DNA of 64,000 bases from Iocasia fonsfrigidae (GTDB taxonomy: Bacteria; Bacillota; Halanaerobiia; Halanaerobiales; DTU029): contig NZ_CP046640.1 in NCBI RefSeq assembly GCF_017751145.1, positions 3,204,137 to 3,268,136 of the forward strand, read 5' to 3'. The translations under genes were made by a program, and so were the position numbers. How positions within the stretch are numbered: the first letter of the stretch is position 1; every line of letters starts with the position of its first letter. This document shows, piece after piece, positions 35,531 to 44,536 of this stretch. The notes below the pieces were generated by a model. The model worked only from the letters and a program-made list of their open reading frames with translations, searched no databases and was not told the origin of the DNA.

Positions 35531-35703
35531 ACAGATATATTTGTTGGACGCTCTAGAAATTATCCGTAGGCACGACGCCGAAGGAGAATTTCTCGACAGT
35601 AAGCGTAAGCAGGACGCTGTAGCGCAACCTCAAACTGTTCTTGTACAGTCTAGTTAAATACGGAGTACCTGTGGTGCACGACAAGGGAAACAAATATATT
35701 TGT
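35531..35703 (+). repeat. Structured intergenic element R2, copy 2
   Basis: The element is 173 bp with a 15-bp outer stem (ACAGATATATTTGTT/AACAAATATATTTGT, one mismatch that can be G-U in RNA). Its core motifs GGACGCTCTA, GTAGGCACGACGCC and GTGCACGACAAGGGA match copies 1 and 3. A second stem AGAAATT/AATTTCT encloses the GGCACGACGC motif, in the same position as in copy 1 but with different bases. Confidence 0.8.
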
Positions 35704-35753
35704 CGGTCTTTAAAGTTATCCACAATTTCAAAATTGCATAGTTTTCCTATACC

Positions 35754-35796
35754 TGAACAAAATGACTACATCATTCTAAATTGATCGAGAATAATT
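35754..35796. repeat. Right copy of the 43-bp direct repeat
   Basis: The partner of 35351-35393, in the same orientation. It ends in AAATTGATCGAGAATAATT, identical to the left copy over the last 20 bases, and runs into the terminator of the following gene. Confidence 0.85.
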
Positions 35797-35804
35797 AAAA
35801 TAAA

Positions 35805-35843
35805 AATACCAGGCAGAGGAATAGAATCTTACCTGGTATTTTA
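35805..35843 (-). terminator. Terminator of the methionyl-tRNA synthetase-like gene
   Basis: On the minus strand a stem AAATACCAGG/CCTGGTATTT is followed by a T-rich tract (TTATTTT), immediately beyond the stop codon. Confidence 0.75.
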
Positions 35844-35847
35844 TCTA

Positions 35848-37845
35848 CTATTTATATTGACTTGGGTGTTTTTCAAAGAAATCTACTCTTCGTTCCAGAA
35901 ATTTAAATTCATGTTCTTCTGGCCTATCCATAAAGGCATATACAGGTTCAAAAATCCGCTCCCAGTTCCAGAAGTCGTCTGCTTCATCAAGATTTAAGTA
36001 TTCAAGTATCATCTCTGTCCCTTTTGGAGCAACAGGATGCATTAAAACAGTAGCTGTTCGCAGCATATGAAAACCATCAATAAAAAGCTGTAATAGGATA
36101 CCCTTATCATCTTGATCTTTATATTCTTTATATTTCTTTGACCAGTATTTATTGATACCGCGAATATAGTTATCCATGAGACTCATAACTTGATGGAACT
36201 CATAACTGTAGACTGCTTTTTCATATTCAAAGATAATTTCTTTTGCTTCATTCAGTACCTCCTGGCTGACCTCACCTATAGGTAGTTTGCCATCATTAAA
36301 TTTCTGCATAGTATAGAAACAGGAGCGAACGATATGGTTAAAGACATTTGACAACAGATTGCCCTCTTTAAGAACAGGATCACCATGGCTTCCACCCTTG
36401 GGGTTTAATGGTTTAGGTTTAAATCCTACACTCTTAATACCGAGTCCAAAGCTTAAGAAATGAGCCCTTAACTGCTCTGCTGTGTAGTAATCAAGTAACT
36501 CTTTGGCCATAGGTGGTTTAACCTTCCCACTGCTACTGGCTTTTTTATCCAGGAAAAGAAGATGGTTGTTAGCTATTAAGTCCGGTAATTGCAGCTCACC
36601 TTCTGGCGGTTCTACAGAAGGATTATCACCCTGCCCCATAAACATGGCCATTTCCGCAGGACCATAGAAATATACATTATCTTCTCCAATAAACTGATAA
36701 ACCTTTGCCCCTTTAGAACACCACCATTCCTTCCATTTGCTTTTATCCTTATTCTCCTTTTCTAGATAGGTCTGTGTAAAGGAAATCGGAGCCCATAATG
36801 ATTCCGGCCAGACCCAGACAGTCAAATCATCCAGTCCTTCCAGGGTAGGGGCATCTACTCCCCACTCAATATTACCTGTTAATCTGAAAGGCACCAGGGT
36901 TTTCCCATTACGAAATTGCACAGCATTTTCAGCCAGGATAGAACAGGCTTTTTCCCGGTCTTCAAGTTTGTCAAAAACAAGCTCAAAAGATGACTTGTTT
37001 TCATCATCTTCTAAAGTGAAATCTGGTAACTTATCTTCTATTTTATTGAGCAGTTCAAGATATTCATTCTTCACATAAATAACTGGTGGTTCCAGAAATT
37101 CTTCAATACTTTTGATCATAAAGTGCCTGGCACCAGGGTTTTCTTCTAGCCCTTCAACCCACTCTCGAAGGAGTTCCTGAAATTCGTCAAGTTTAAAATA
37201 CCAGTTAGTTACAGCCCTCATTTCCGGTTTCTTTCCTGACAGAGTGCTCTTAGGGTTAATCAAATCCTTCTCCATATACTGATGGCCTAATGAACATTCA
37301 TCTGCATAAGCCTTTTCAGATTGACAACCATCAATCGGGCATTGTCCAACAACCTGACGTCCATTAAGAAACACCTCATGTTCAGGGTCATAAAATTGAG
37401 ATGTTGTTATTTTTTTAAGATGTCCATTCTCATACAGTGTTTTAATGAAATTATAGGAATACTGCTGGTGAATCTCTCCAGCACGTCCTATACTGGAAGC
37501 TGCAAAAAGATTGGTAGCAATGTAATATGATTCCAAAGCCTCTTTTTGAGACTGATGATTAGAACGTACATAATCTTCAATGCTACCCTCAAAAGATCCG
37601 TCACTGACTGATTGACGATAATCTTCCACTATTGGTGAACCATAACAATCAGTTCCAGAAACAAAGATTACATTTTCTTTACCGATACGATCTCGCAAAA
37701 AACGTGCTAAAAAATCAGCATGTATAAAGACTCCTCCTATATGTCCAAAATGAAGCTCTTTATTCCCATAAGGCATTCCTGCTGTTATAACTGCACGCTT
37801 CGGAAATTCAGGTCTATCTTTACTTAAATCATACTTTAATTCCAA
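35848..37845 (-). CDS. Divergent methionyl-tRNA synthetase (class I tRNA ligase family)
   Basis: The protein has about 665 residues. The N-terminus has AVITAGMPYGNKELHFGHIGG, the HIGH-type ATP site written HFGH, then FVSGTDCYGSPI, a zinc knuckle region (CPIDGCQS...ECSLGHQ), LTVWVWPESLWAPIS and the tRNA-binding helical domain. The KMSKS loop is altered to DKKASSSGK. There is no C-terminal EMAP-type tRNA-binding domain. Start chosen: TTG 37845 behind GGAAGG; a GTG at 37854 lies inside that site. It may be a second MetRS or a paralogue with another role. Confidence 0.75.
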   Translation of the reverse strand: MELKYDLSKDRPEFPKRAVITAGMPYGNKELHFGHIGGVFIHADFLARFLRDRIGKENVIFVSGTDCYGSPIVEDYRQSVSDGSFEGSIEDYVRSNHQSQKEALESYYIATNLFAASSIGRAGEIHQQYSYNFIKTLYENGHLKKITTSQFYDPEHEVFLNGRQVVGQCPIDGCQSEKAYADECSLGHQYMEKDLINPKSTLSGKKPEMRAVTNWYFKLDEFQELLREWVEGLEENPGARHFMIKSIEEFLEPPVIYVKNEYLELLNKIEDKLPDFTLEDDENKSSFELVFDKLEDREKACSILAENAVQFRNGKTLVPFRLTGNIEWGVDAPTLEGLDDLTVWVWPESLWAPISFTQTYLEKENKDKSKWKEWWCSKGAKVYQFIGEDNVYFYGPAEMAMFMGQGDNPSVEPPEGELQLPDLIANNHLLFLDKKASSSGKVKPPMAKELLDYYTAEQLRAHFLSFGLGIKSVGFKPKPLNPKGGSHGDPVLKEGNLLSNVFNHIVRSCFYTMQKFNDGKLPIGEVSQEVLNEAKEIIFEYEKAVYSYEFHQVMSLMDNYIRGINKYWSKKYKEYKDQDDKGILLQLFIDGFHMLRTATVLMHPVAPKGTEMILEYLNLDEADDFWNWERIFEPVYAFMDRPEEHEFKFLERRVDFFEKHPSQYK

Positions 37846-38156
37846 ACATATCACCCTTCCTTTAGTGTTTTCACCTATGTTCTATGTAAATACACAAACT
37901 TTGATTAATTATAACTATTATATATTATTATACATACTTAGCCAAAAAAAATAAAGCTAAGTCTTGTTTTTTATGTAAAATAATATATTTAAAATACTTG
38001 AAACACAATTCTACTTAATAATTCTCAAAGACAACCCGTCCTATATATATGTGTGTGTAATTAAAAAATGGCAGCAAAATTAAATTAGCTGCCATTTTTG
38101 AGTAGATCCCTCAGAACTTTTTCAACCATAGGTTCACTGTTTTAAATCATATATAT
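37846..38156. other. Intergenic region with the uxaA terminator only
   Basis: These 310 AT-rich bases contain the terminator at 38063-38099 and a short (TATA)(TGTG) run near 38043-38058. I saw no gene and no leader RNA for the synthetase-like gene. Confidence 0.5.
38063..38099 (-). terminator. Terminator of the larA-uxaA unit
   Basis: A 12-bp perfect stem AAAAATGGCAGC/GCTGCCATTTTT with a 12-base loop continues in T's on the minus strand, about 60 bases past the dehydratase stop codon. Confidence 0.85.
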
Positions 38157-39320
38157 CTAGATGACAGGTCCCATAGTATAAATATCGATGGAATTAAAAT
38201 ATCTAATTGCTTCGTTCTTAGTCATTTCTCCATTTAGAACATTAATAACTTTTTGAAAGGCTTCCTCACCAACTTGCTCAATGGTTTTTTCACCCTTAAT
38301 AATTAGTCCAGCATTCAGGTCCATATCATGGTTCATTAAATTAAAAGTATTTGGATTACCGCATACCTTGATAACAGGCATACTTGGGAAACCCTGTGGA
38401 GCTCCGCGGCCAGTAGAGAATACCATGAACTGGGCACCTGTACAAGCCATACCGGTTAGGATTTCAGGTTCACGGCCAGGAGTATCTTTAATCCAGAGTC
38501 CTTTTTGAGTTGTGACCATTTCGGAGTACTCCATAACACCCTGTATCGGCCTTGTGCCTGACTTAACTATTGCCCCCAAAGATTTTTCCTCTATCGAGGA
38601 AAGACCTCCAGCTATGTTGCCAGGTGTAGGCTGACCTTTTCTCATGTCACAACCAAGGGATTTTGCTCTTAATTCCATCCTGTTTACAATTTTATATATT
38701 TTTTCACCCACCTCAGGAGAAACAGCTCTTTTAGCAAGAATATGTTCAGCGCCTATAAACTCAGTAGTTTCACCAAATACCACAGTACAGCCGAGATCCA
38801 CCATTTTATCTGCCAAATAACCAACAACACAGTTGGATGCCATTCCGCTTGTCGTGTCAGAAGCACCACATTTTATAGACATGGTGACATTGGAAATATT
38901 AACAGGTTCACGTTGTATCCCGGAAACTTTCAGCACCATTTTTTGGGCAGCATCAATACCGGCCTGTATTGCTCGGCTCGCTCCCCCAAGTTCCTGTATG
39001 CGAATAATTTCTACTGGCTTACCGGTTTTTGCGATGGTTTCTAGCAAACGTTCATGGTCAGTACCCTCACAGCCCAAACTTACAATCAGAGCCGCACCAA
39101 CGTTAGAACTGCATCCAAGTCCAATTAAAGTATCTGTCACACGTTCTAGATCAGGCGGGAGCTGACAACAGCCCTGATGGTGAAAAAAACCAACCGTGCC
39201 TTGCACTTGTCCCACAACAGCCTGTGCCACATCATTTGCACAGATCACACTAGGGATGACAGCTACATGGTTTCTGGATCCTACCTTGCCGTTAGACCTT
39301 ACATATCCCATAAACTTCAT
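38157..39320 (-). CDS. UxaA-family dehydratase, large subunit
   Basis: This 387-residue protein of the altronate dehydratase (UxaA) large-domain family starts MKFMGYVRSNGKVGSRNHVAVIPSV. It has FHHQGCCQLPPDLERV, SIKCGASDTTSGMASN, EKSLGAIVKSGT and the C-terminal VFSTGRGAPQGFPSMPVIKVCGN, with conserved cysteines suited to an iron site. The family dehydrates sugar acids or sulfolactate to 2-keto acids. The start overlaps the small subunit by 4 bases (ATGA). Confidence 0.9.
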   Translation of the reverse strand: MKFMGYVRSNGKVGSRNHVAVIPSVICANDVAQAVVGQVQGTVGFFHHQGCCQLPPDLERVTDTLIGLGCSSNVGAALIVSLGCEGTDHERLLETIAKTGKPVEIIRIQELGGASRAIQAGIDAAQKMVLKVSGIQREPVNISNVTMSIKCGASDTTSGMASNCVVGYLADKMVDLGCTVVFGETTEFIGAEHILAKRAVSPEVGEKIYKIVNRMELRAKSLGCDMRKGQPTPGNIAGGLSSIEEKSLGAIVKSGTRPIQGVMEYSEMVTTQKGLWIKDTPGREPEILTGMACTGAQFMVFSTGRGAPQGFPSMPVIKVCGNPNTFNLMNHDMDLNAGLIIKGEKTIEQVGEEAFQKVINVLNGEMTKNEAIRYFNSIDIYTMGPVI

Positions 39321-39631
39321 AGCACAACTTCTCCTTTCAGATCACCACGTCCACGTGTACTGTCGAGGTTGTGAACATGAACGTAATCACCTTTTTTAAT
39401 ATCTTTTGTAGCAACACCGATTTCTTCTCCGTACTTAATAATTTTCTCGTCTACAAGAATGTCTTGTAATGCAATCTTATGACCATATGGAACTTCTCCC
39501 AATACATCAATGATTTGAGAATGTCCTTTTTTGTCGTGCATCTCTACTTCATCTCCTGCAACAACATCATTTGCAAAAATAGTTGCCACATTATCTAAAT
39601 CATGTACTTTTAGTGCCAATTTTAAATTCAT
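39317..39631 (-). CDS. UxaA-family dehydratase, small subunit (SAF domain)
   Basis: The protein has 104 residues. The ATG start at 39631 has GGAG 6 bases upstream. It starts MNLKLALKVHDLDNVATIFA and has IPYG-like VPYGHKIALQDI and IKYGEEIGVATKDIKKGDYVHVHN, the SAF fold found at the N-terminus of UxaA. Here, as in SuyA/SuyB-like enzymes, it is a separate gene coupled to the large subunit. The substrate is probably an aldonic or uronic-derived acid. Confidence 0.88.
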   Translation of the reverse strand: MNLKLALKVHDLDNVATIFANDVVAGDEVEMHDKKGHSQIIDVLGEVPYGHKIALQDILVDEKIIKYGEEIGVATKDIKKGDYVHVHNLDSTRGRGDLKGEVVL

Positions 39632-39798
39632 ATTAATCTCCATTCTACCGCCGCCATTGGCAGTATAATATAGTTATAAAAAAGCGGTTCTCTGGGATCT
39701 AACTTAATGAGAAGAACTGTTTTCAAAACGCTTTCGTCATTAGGAGTATAGCAAAAGCTATAAAGAAAAATCAGACTCTTCATTTTTCCTGCTTTCTG

Positions 39799-40169
39799 TC
39801 AGACAGCCAGCACTGACACTCCGTCCGGAATAACCACTACACTAGCATCTTTGCCTTTCAACTCATATGCCATTGCAAGTGCTTCATCAGGGCTGGAAGC
39901 CGGAATCATGTTGGCTTTTCTCACAATTTCGTGTTCCAGATATGTTGTCACCAGAATCACTCTGTGCTTTTTAAGAATACGAGAATAAATTTGTGTGCAC
40001 CACTGCTCCGGAATAGTGTCCTTTGGTGGAATTTTAGAAAGGCGCTCTTCAATTTCATAGGCAGTGCCGGATACAATCAGCTTTTCAAAATGTGTACCTC
40101 CCATGCCTTCAATACACGAGGCACACATTATAATAACACCATCGTCTCCTGCATAAGCTTCGGCAGTAG
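39799..40169 (-). CDS. LarA-family nickel-pincer enzyme, 3' exon (split by group II intron)
   Basis: This 371-base second exon codes for the C-terminal 123 residues, beginning ATAEAYAGDDGVIIMCASCIEGMGG once joined to exon 1 and ending in VVVIPDGVSVLAV. It has no start of its own. The phase works exactly: exon 1 leaves one base and this exon supplies two. The joined protein is about 423 residues, the usual length for LarA-type racemases and epimerases. LarA homologues act on 2-hydroxy acids and sugar acids with a nickel pincer cofactor. Confidence 0.85.
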
Positions 40170-42048
40170 GTCGAGTAAGCGGGGCTTTACAACCCCAACT
40201 CCTCACAGAACCGTACGTGCCCTATTTAGGCATACGGCTCTTCACTCGATTATTCACCTAACATAACTAGCACCAGCACCTAATCTATATAAATTTACTT
40301 TTATTCTTGGCTTGACAATAGGATATTTCTCCAAGAATATTTCGAACTTCTCCCAGTCAAAGCTTTTCTTTTGACTGCGTCTGTTTAACCATTTATAAAC
40401 TAGCTTTTGAACCTCATCATACAGGCTATCAATACTTTTGCTGTTATCTGATACTGCATAATAGTTGTATGTTCCTGTTAGTTTTCTGTTTAACTTCCTC
40501 ATTAGTTCTTTTACTGGAAGAGTTCTATTATATTTTAGCCAGGATTTACATCTCATTATACTACGATGATATCGCTTATTACTTGTCTTTCTCTTTAGTC
40601 GTTTGATTCCATCCTTACATTTACCCATATAATGGGTAAATCCAAGAAAATCAAATGTGTCATTGTCATCATCAGCAGATACATTTACTATCTTAGTTTT
40701 CTCTTCTGATAACTCTAAACCGAATTTGGATATTCTTTCTTTCATTGCTTTATAGAAGTATTTTACATCTTCTTTATACTGTAGGCAAAATATTATATCA
40801 TCTGCGTATCTCACCATGTAAGCTTTACCCTTTAACTCTTTACGCATTGTTTTATTAAACCATAGGTCAACAACATGATGTAGATATAAATTCGCCATAA
40901 TTGGAGAACAGACTCCACCTTGCGGTGTTCCTTGTGGAGTGTCATATTTTATTCCTGCCTCCATGACTCCAGCCCGAAGAAGTCTCGATATGAGTCGTTG
41001 TATATTAGGATCTTTAATTCGATGGTCAATGAATTTCATCATCCACCCGTGGTCTACATTATCAAAGAATCCTTTAATATCTGTATCAACTACATAGTTA
41101 ATATCATCTCTGTTAACTATTCTTCCTAATATTCTCAAGGCATCATGACAGTTTCTTCCTGGACGAAAACCAAATGAACATTCAAGAAAGTCTTCTTCAT
41201 ATATCGCATTTAGAATCTTTGATAGTGCCTTTTGAACTAGTTTGTCTTCGTATGCTGGAATCCCTAGCGGTCTCTTCTTCCCATTTTCTTTTGGAATATA
41301 TACCCTTTTCGCAGGTAATGGCCTATATGCCCATCTTTTCATTCTAGCTGTTAAGCTCTTAACATTCCCTGGAAGATTCTTTCCATACTCCGCTTTTGTT
41401 ACTTCATCTACTCCAGCTGCTTTGTTTCCAGCTAGTTCATGATGACATTTGACTATCAATTCATAATTAATTAGATGTATTAGTGATGTAAATCTTTCAT
41501 TAGGTCTATTTCTAGCTACTTCAGCTATTCTTGCAAGTTTCGTTTCCACATTTTCACCTATCTCTGTGTATAGAATATGTTTCCCTTTTAAGATTAATCT
41601 TGTGTAATCGCCTTCCCATCCACAGGCATTACTCTGCTTCCTCGGTACTATGCGATTATCCGACTCCCTGTAATATTAGATGTCCTTACTTTGTTATCGC
41701 TTGGTTACATCCTATCTCTCTGCGTAGAAATTACAGGGCCTCCCAAGTTAACAATATCATATCTATGTATAGCATGCGGAGGTCTCCGACCCCGGGGTGT
41801 TATTGTATTCTCGCTTATCGAATACTATAATGTTGCCTTCTGCTCAGTCGACAGCATCGGCCTTTCCCAATCTCCAAGATTTCGAGGCTCAATCCCTTCA
41901 GCTAAATGCTTACCGCCTACTACCTAACTGTTTACGCTTAACATCTATGGTTACCCATTAAATGTCCAAAACTCGCTATGAGTGGTTTGCTAAACCTTCC
42001 TCAGTAGGAATCCCACCTACTATATGATATGCTCTTTTCTTGGCGCAC
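40170..42048 (-). mobile_element. Group II intron, complete, inserted in a larA-type gene
   Basis: The intron is 1,879 bases. The 5' end is GTGCG (42048-42044). Domain V lies at 40208-40240 (GAGCCGTATGCC...GGGCACGTACGGTTC). A domain VI hairpin with a bulged A (GGGGTTGTAAAGCCCC) leads to a 3' end in AC at 40170. The last six exon bases, CAGTCG (42054-42049), pair with CGACTG in domain I (41850-41845), a good IBS1-EBS1 match. The maturase gene lies in domain IV and stops just before domain V. All parts needed for splicing appear intact. Confidence 0.93.
40254..41549 (-). CDS. ltrA: Group II intron reverse transcriptase/maturase
   Basis: This 431-residue intron-encoded protein starts at GTG (41549) with AGGTG upstream. 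The reverse-transcriptase domain has RPLGIPAYEDKLVQKAL, FGFRPGRNCHDAL, TPQGGVCSPIMANLYLH and the catalytic YADD (about residue 248). A maturase X domain follows (FLGFTHYMGKCKDG...YYAVSDNSKSIDSLYDEVQK). There is no HNH endonuclease domain, so the intron probably retrohomes without second-strand cutting by its own nuclease, as other En-minus introns do. Confidence 0.95.
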   Translation of the reverse strand: METKLARIAEVARNRPNERFTSLIHLINYELIVKCHHELAGNKAAGVDEVTKAEYGKNLPGNVKSLTARMKRWAYRPLPAKRVYIPKENGKKRPLGIPAYEDKLVQKALSKILNAIYEEDFLECSFGFRPGRNCHDALRILGRIVNRDDINYVVDTDIKGFFDNVDHGWMMKFIDHRIKDPNIQRLISRLLRAGVMEAGIKYDTPQGTPQGGVCSPIMANLYLHHVVDLWFNKTMRKELKGKAYMVRYADDIIFCLQYKEDVKYFYKAMKERISKFGLELSEEKTKIVNVSADDDNDTFDFLGFTHYMGKCKDGIKRLKRKTSNKRYHRSIMRCKSWLKYNRTLPVKELMRKLNRKLTGTYNYYAVSDNSKSIDSLYDEVQKLVYKWLNRRSQKKSFDWEKFEIFLEKYPIVKPRIKVNLYRLGAGASYVR

Positions 42049-42949
42049 CGACTGCTTTTGGAGACTGGTACAGGTTCTGATCCAAAGGATAGCCTCCATT
42101 ACTGGTAATGACAATATCAGCGGTTACAACAGAACATTTTGAAAGGTTTCTAATAAAGCTGCAGCCTTCCTCATGTGCCTTTACCAGGTCACCGGCAAAC
42201 GCAGCAATAATATTCTTATCGCTGTCTAACGCCACATTAAGAATAAACTGTACATTAACTGCTCGTGCCGCATACACCATATCTTCGTGTATGGGATTGT
42301 TTACCAGCACACCGGCTTTTGCATAAGGGCTTGCTATTGCCTTAAAGGAATGATTTTCGTTCACTGTTTCCTGTGAACAGATACCCGGTAAAATGCTTTT
42401 ACGGCCACCGGAAAAGCCGGCGAAAAAATGAGGTTCAATAAAGCCTTCTGTCACAAGAAGATCACATTCTACTGCCAAACGATTGACATTAAAATCCGCT
42501 CCTGAGGGTAGCTTACAAACATGAACAAAATCATTCGGTTGAAAAGCCCTATTAACAACAATTTTTTCATGATCAACTATAGTGTCTCCAAACATAGACC
42601 GCTGCTCTGCCTCGGTAGTTTCTCGATGCAAACCAGTTGCAATAAGAATAGTAATGTCCGCATCGGAATTACCTATACGTATTTCGGAAAGGAGAATGGG
42701 CAAAGTAATCTTGCTGGGAACCGCATGTGTGTGATCGCTGGTTACTATTACTACTTTCTTCTTTCCAACCGCTATATCTCTGAGTCTTTTAGATCCAATA
42801 GGATGTTCCAATGCATCTCTAACTAACTCTTCTTCATTCTTGATTTTATTACTTTTATGCATTTTTGTTGTAATAACAGCTTTCAGATTTTCATCTTCAA
42901 TATTTAAATCCATGCTTGAGGTGTAATATGGAATTTTTATAGTCTTCAA
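42049..42949 (-). CDS. LarA-family nickel-pincer enzyme, 5' exon
   Basis: Exon 1 codes for 300 residues plus one base, ending NGGYPLDQNLYQSPKAV. I set the start at TTG 42949 (MKTIKIPYYTSS) with AAAGGAG 8 bases upstream. LarA hallmarks are VIVTSDHTHAVPS, ATGLHRETTEAEQ, EPHFFAGFSGGRKSILPGI (pincer-cofactor lysine region) and NNPIHEDM. Unspliced message would add only a short tail (GAPRKEHII) and lose the C-terminal domain. UxaA-type genes follow, suggesting 2-epimerisation of a sugar acid before dehydration. Confidence 0.88.
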
Positions 42950-42987
42950 GAGACATTCTCCTTTGATCAATTGTAATTTGAAAGATT

Positions 42988-43104
42988 TTACGGCTTAATA
43001 TATGCAAAATATTCCATTTGTTTCGTCGTAAGCTCAACAACTCCAGGCGGAACAAACGGAAGAAGATCCTTTTCATCTAACTTACAGATTTTAACAGCCT
43101 TACG
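42988..43104 (-). pseudogene. 3' remnant of an unidentified gene (38 codons)
   Basis: An open frame without any start codon until its last nine codons begins 8 bases after the GH4 stop and ends TAA at 42988. It reads RKAVKICKLDEKDLLPFVPP, then GVVELTTKQMEYFAYIKP, which looks like a real protein C-terminus. The 5' part is missing, apparently removed when the GH4 gene and this tail were joined. I do not recognise the family. Confidence 0.55.
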
Positions 43105-43109
43105 CTATG

Positions 43110-44474
43110 CTAAAAATTTAACTTTGCAGCTTCCAACTCTTGAATTTTTTGTTGGAATTGTGGTAAATATGCTTTATTAGCTATCAACATTTCATTAAGC
43201 AAATCTTTTGTAATTTTACCTTTTAATATGAGCGGATTCATTGTAAACGCCTGTAGGGCTTTCCCATAATCACCTGTTACCGCAGCCTCAACGGTGCACT
43301 GTTCAAATGATTTTTGAAGTTGAAGAGGGCCACGTATGCCGGCTTCAAAACTCCCCCAGTTTATTGGCTCGGGTCCATGGCTAGTAATCATGCTGGACAC
43401 TTCAACAACGCAATCATATGGCAAGTCAATAATAGTTCCATTATTTACTGTGCTAACCACCATGTTAACCCGTTTATCATTTTGAATGGAGCAGATCACT
43501 TCACAAGCAACGTCACTGTAATAAGCCCCTCCCCGTTTAGATAGCTGCTCCGGCTTGTAATCAAGCTGAGGGTCTTTATAAAGCTCAAACAGTTCAGCTT
43601 CTGTTTTCTTGACCTGTTCCCCTCGTGTCTCATGATTACTATATTCTTTTAACTCATCTTTTAACATTTCGTCAGTAATATAATAATATCGGTGGTACGA
43701 ACATGGAAGCATGCCAAGATCAGCTATCTGCTCATAATTGAAGGGGATGTCCTTGATGTTTTTCATTCCAACATACTTACCCTTGTTTTCAGGCTTATAG
43801 ATTTCCTCAATTAAATACTTGGTAACTTCTTCTCCTTTCCTGTTCCAAACCCGATGCCAATGAAAATGATTCAGTCCCGCAAATTTAAAATACAATTCTT
43901 GATTTGCTTCATCCAATCCCATTACTTCATAGGACATTTTCTCATAACGAATTGGAACATTACATAAACCAACTGTTTTTTCCCATTTGCCATATTTTAT
44001 TACAGCTTCCGTAACCATTCCTGAAGGATTGGTAAAGTTAACCAACCAGGCATTTGGACATAGTTCTTTCATATCCTTGATAATATCAAGAATAACCGGA
44101 ATTGTTCTAAAAGCTTTAAAAATTCCACCTGCACCATTTGTTTCCTGTCCAATCATTCCATGACTAAGTGGTATTCGTTCATCACGAATACGTGCATTGA
44201 GTGAACCAACTCTAAACTGTGTTGTAACATAGTCAGCTCCGGGTAAAGCTTCCCGCCGGTCTACGGTTAAATTAACCTTCCAATCCAAACCTGCCGCTTT
44301 CACCATGCGTTTAACCATTGCACCTACAATCTCAAGTTTCTCTTTACCTTCCTGTATATCTACCAGCCATAATTCGCCAATGTCAATTTCATTTTTTCTT
44401 TTAATAAGCCCTTCAACAAGTTCGGGAGTATAGCTGCTCCCACCACCTATTGTAACAATTTTGATTTTTCTCAT
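43110..44474 (-). CDS. GH4 family 6-phospho-beta-glucosidase (LicH/CelF type)
   Basis: This 454-residue cytoplasmic enzyme hydrolyses phosphorylated beta-glucosides delivered by the adjacent PTS. It uses NAD+, Mn2+ and a redox mechanism. The NAD motif is TIGGGSSYTPELVEG (residues 7-21). FTNPSGMVTEA, GLCNVPI (metal-binding Cys) and GLNHFHWH follow. The start ATG at 44474 has GGGAGG upstream. It is the last intact gene of the PTS operon. Confidence 0.94.
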   Translation of the reverse strand: MRKIKIVTIGGGSSYTPELVEGLIKRKNEIDIGELWLVDIQEGKEKLEIVGAMVKRMVKAAGLDWKVNLTVDRREALPGADYVTTQFRVGSLNARIRDERIPLSHGMIGQETNGAGGIFKAFRTIPVILDIIKDMKELCPNAWLVNFTNPSGMVTEAVIKYGKWEKTVGLCNVPIRYEKMSYEVMGLDEANQELYFKFAGLNHFHWHRVWNRKGEEVTKYLIEEIYKPENKGKYVGMKNIKDIPFNYEQIADLGMLPCSYHRYYYITDEMLKDELKEYSNHETRGEQVKKTEAELFELYKDPQLDYKPEQLSKRGGAYYSDVACEVICSIQNDKRVNMVVSTVNNGTIIDLPYDCVVEVSSMITSHGPEPINWGSFEAGIRGPLQLQKSFEQCTVEAAVTGDYGKALQAFTMNPLILKGKITKDLLNEMLIANKAYLPQFQQKIQELEAAKLNF

Positions 44475-44536
44475 CACTATTTCCTCCCTTAAAAAATTAG
44501 CACTATAACTCATGCGCATTCTATTAATATAGATAC

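Noticed and set aside
39722-39742. A CcpA cre-like sequence (GAAAGCGTTTTGA) between the larA exon and the dehydratase genes
   Set aside because: It has two mismatches to the cre consensus at important positions and lies inside a probable operon.
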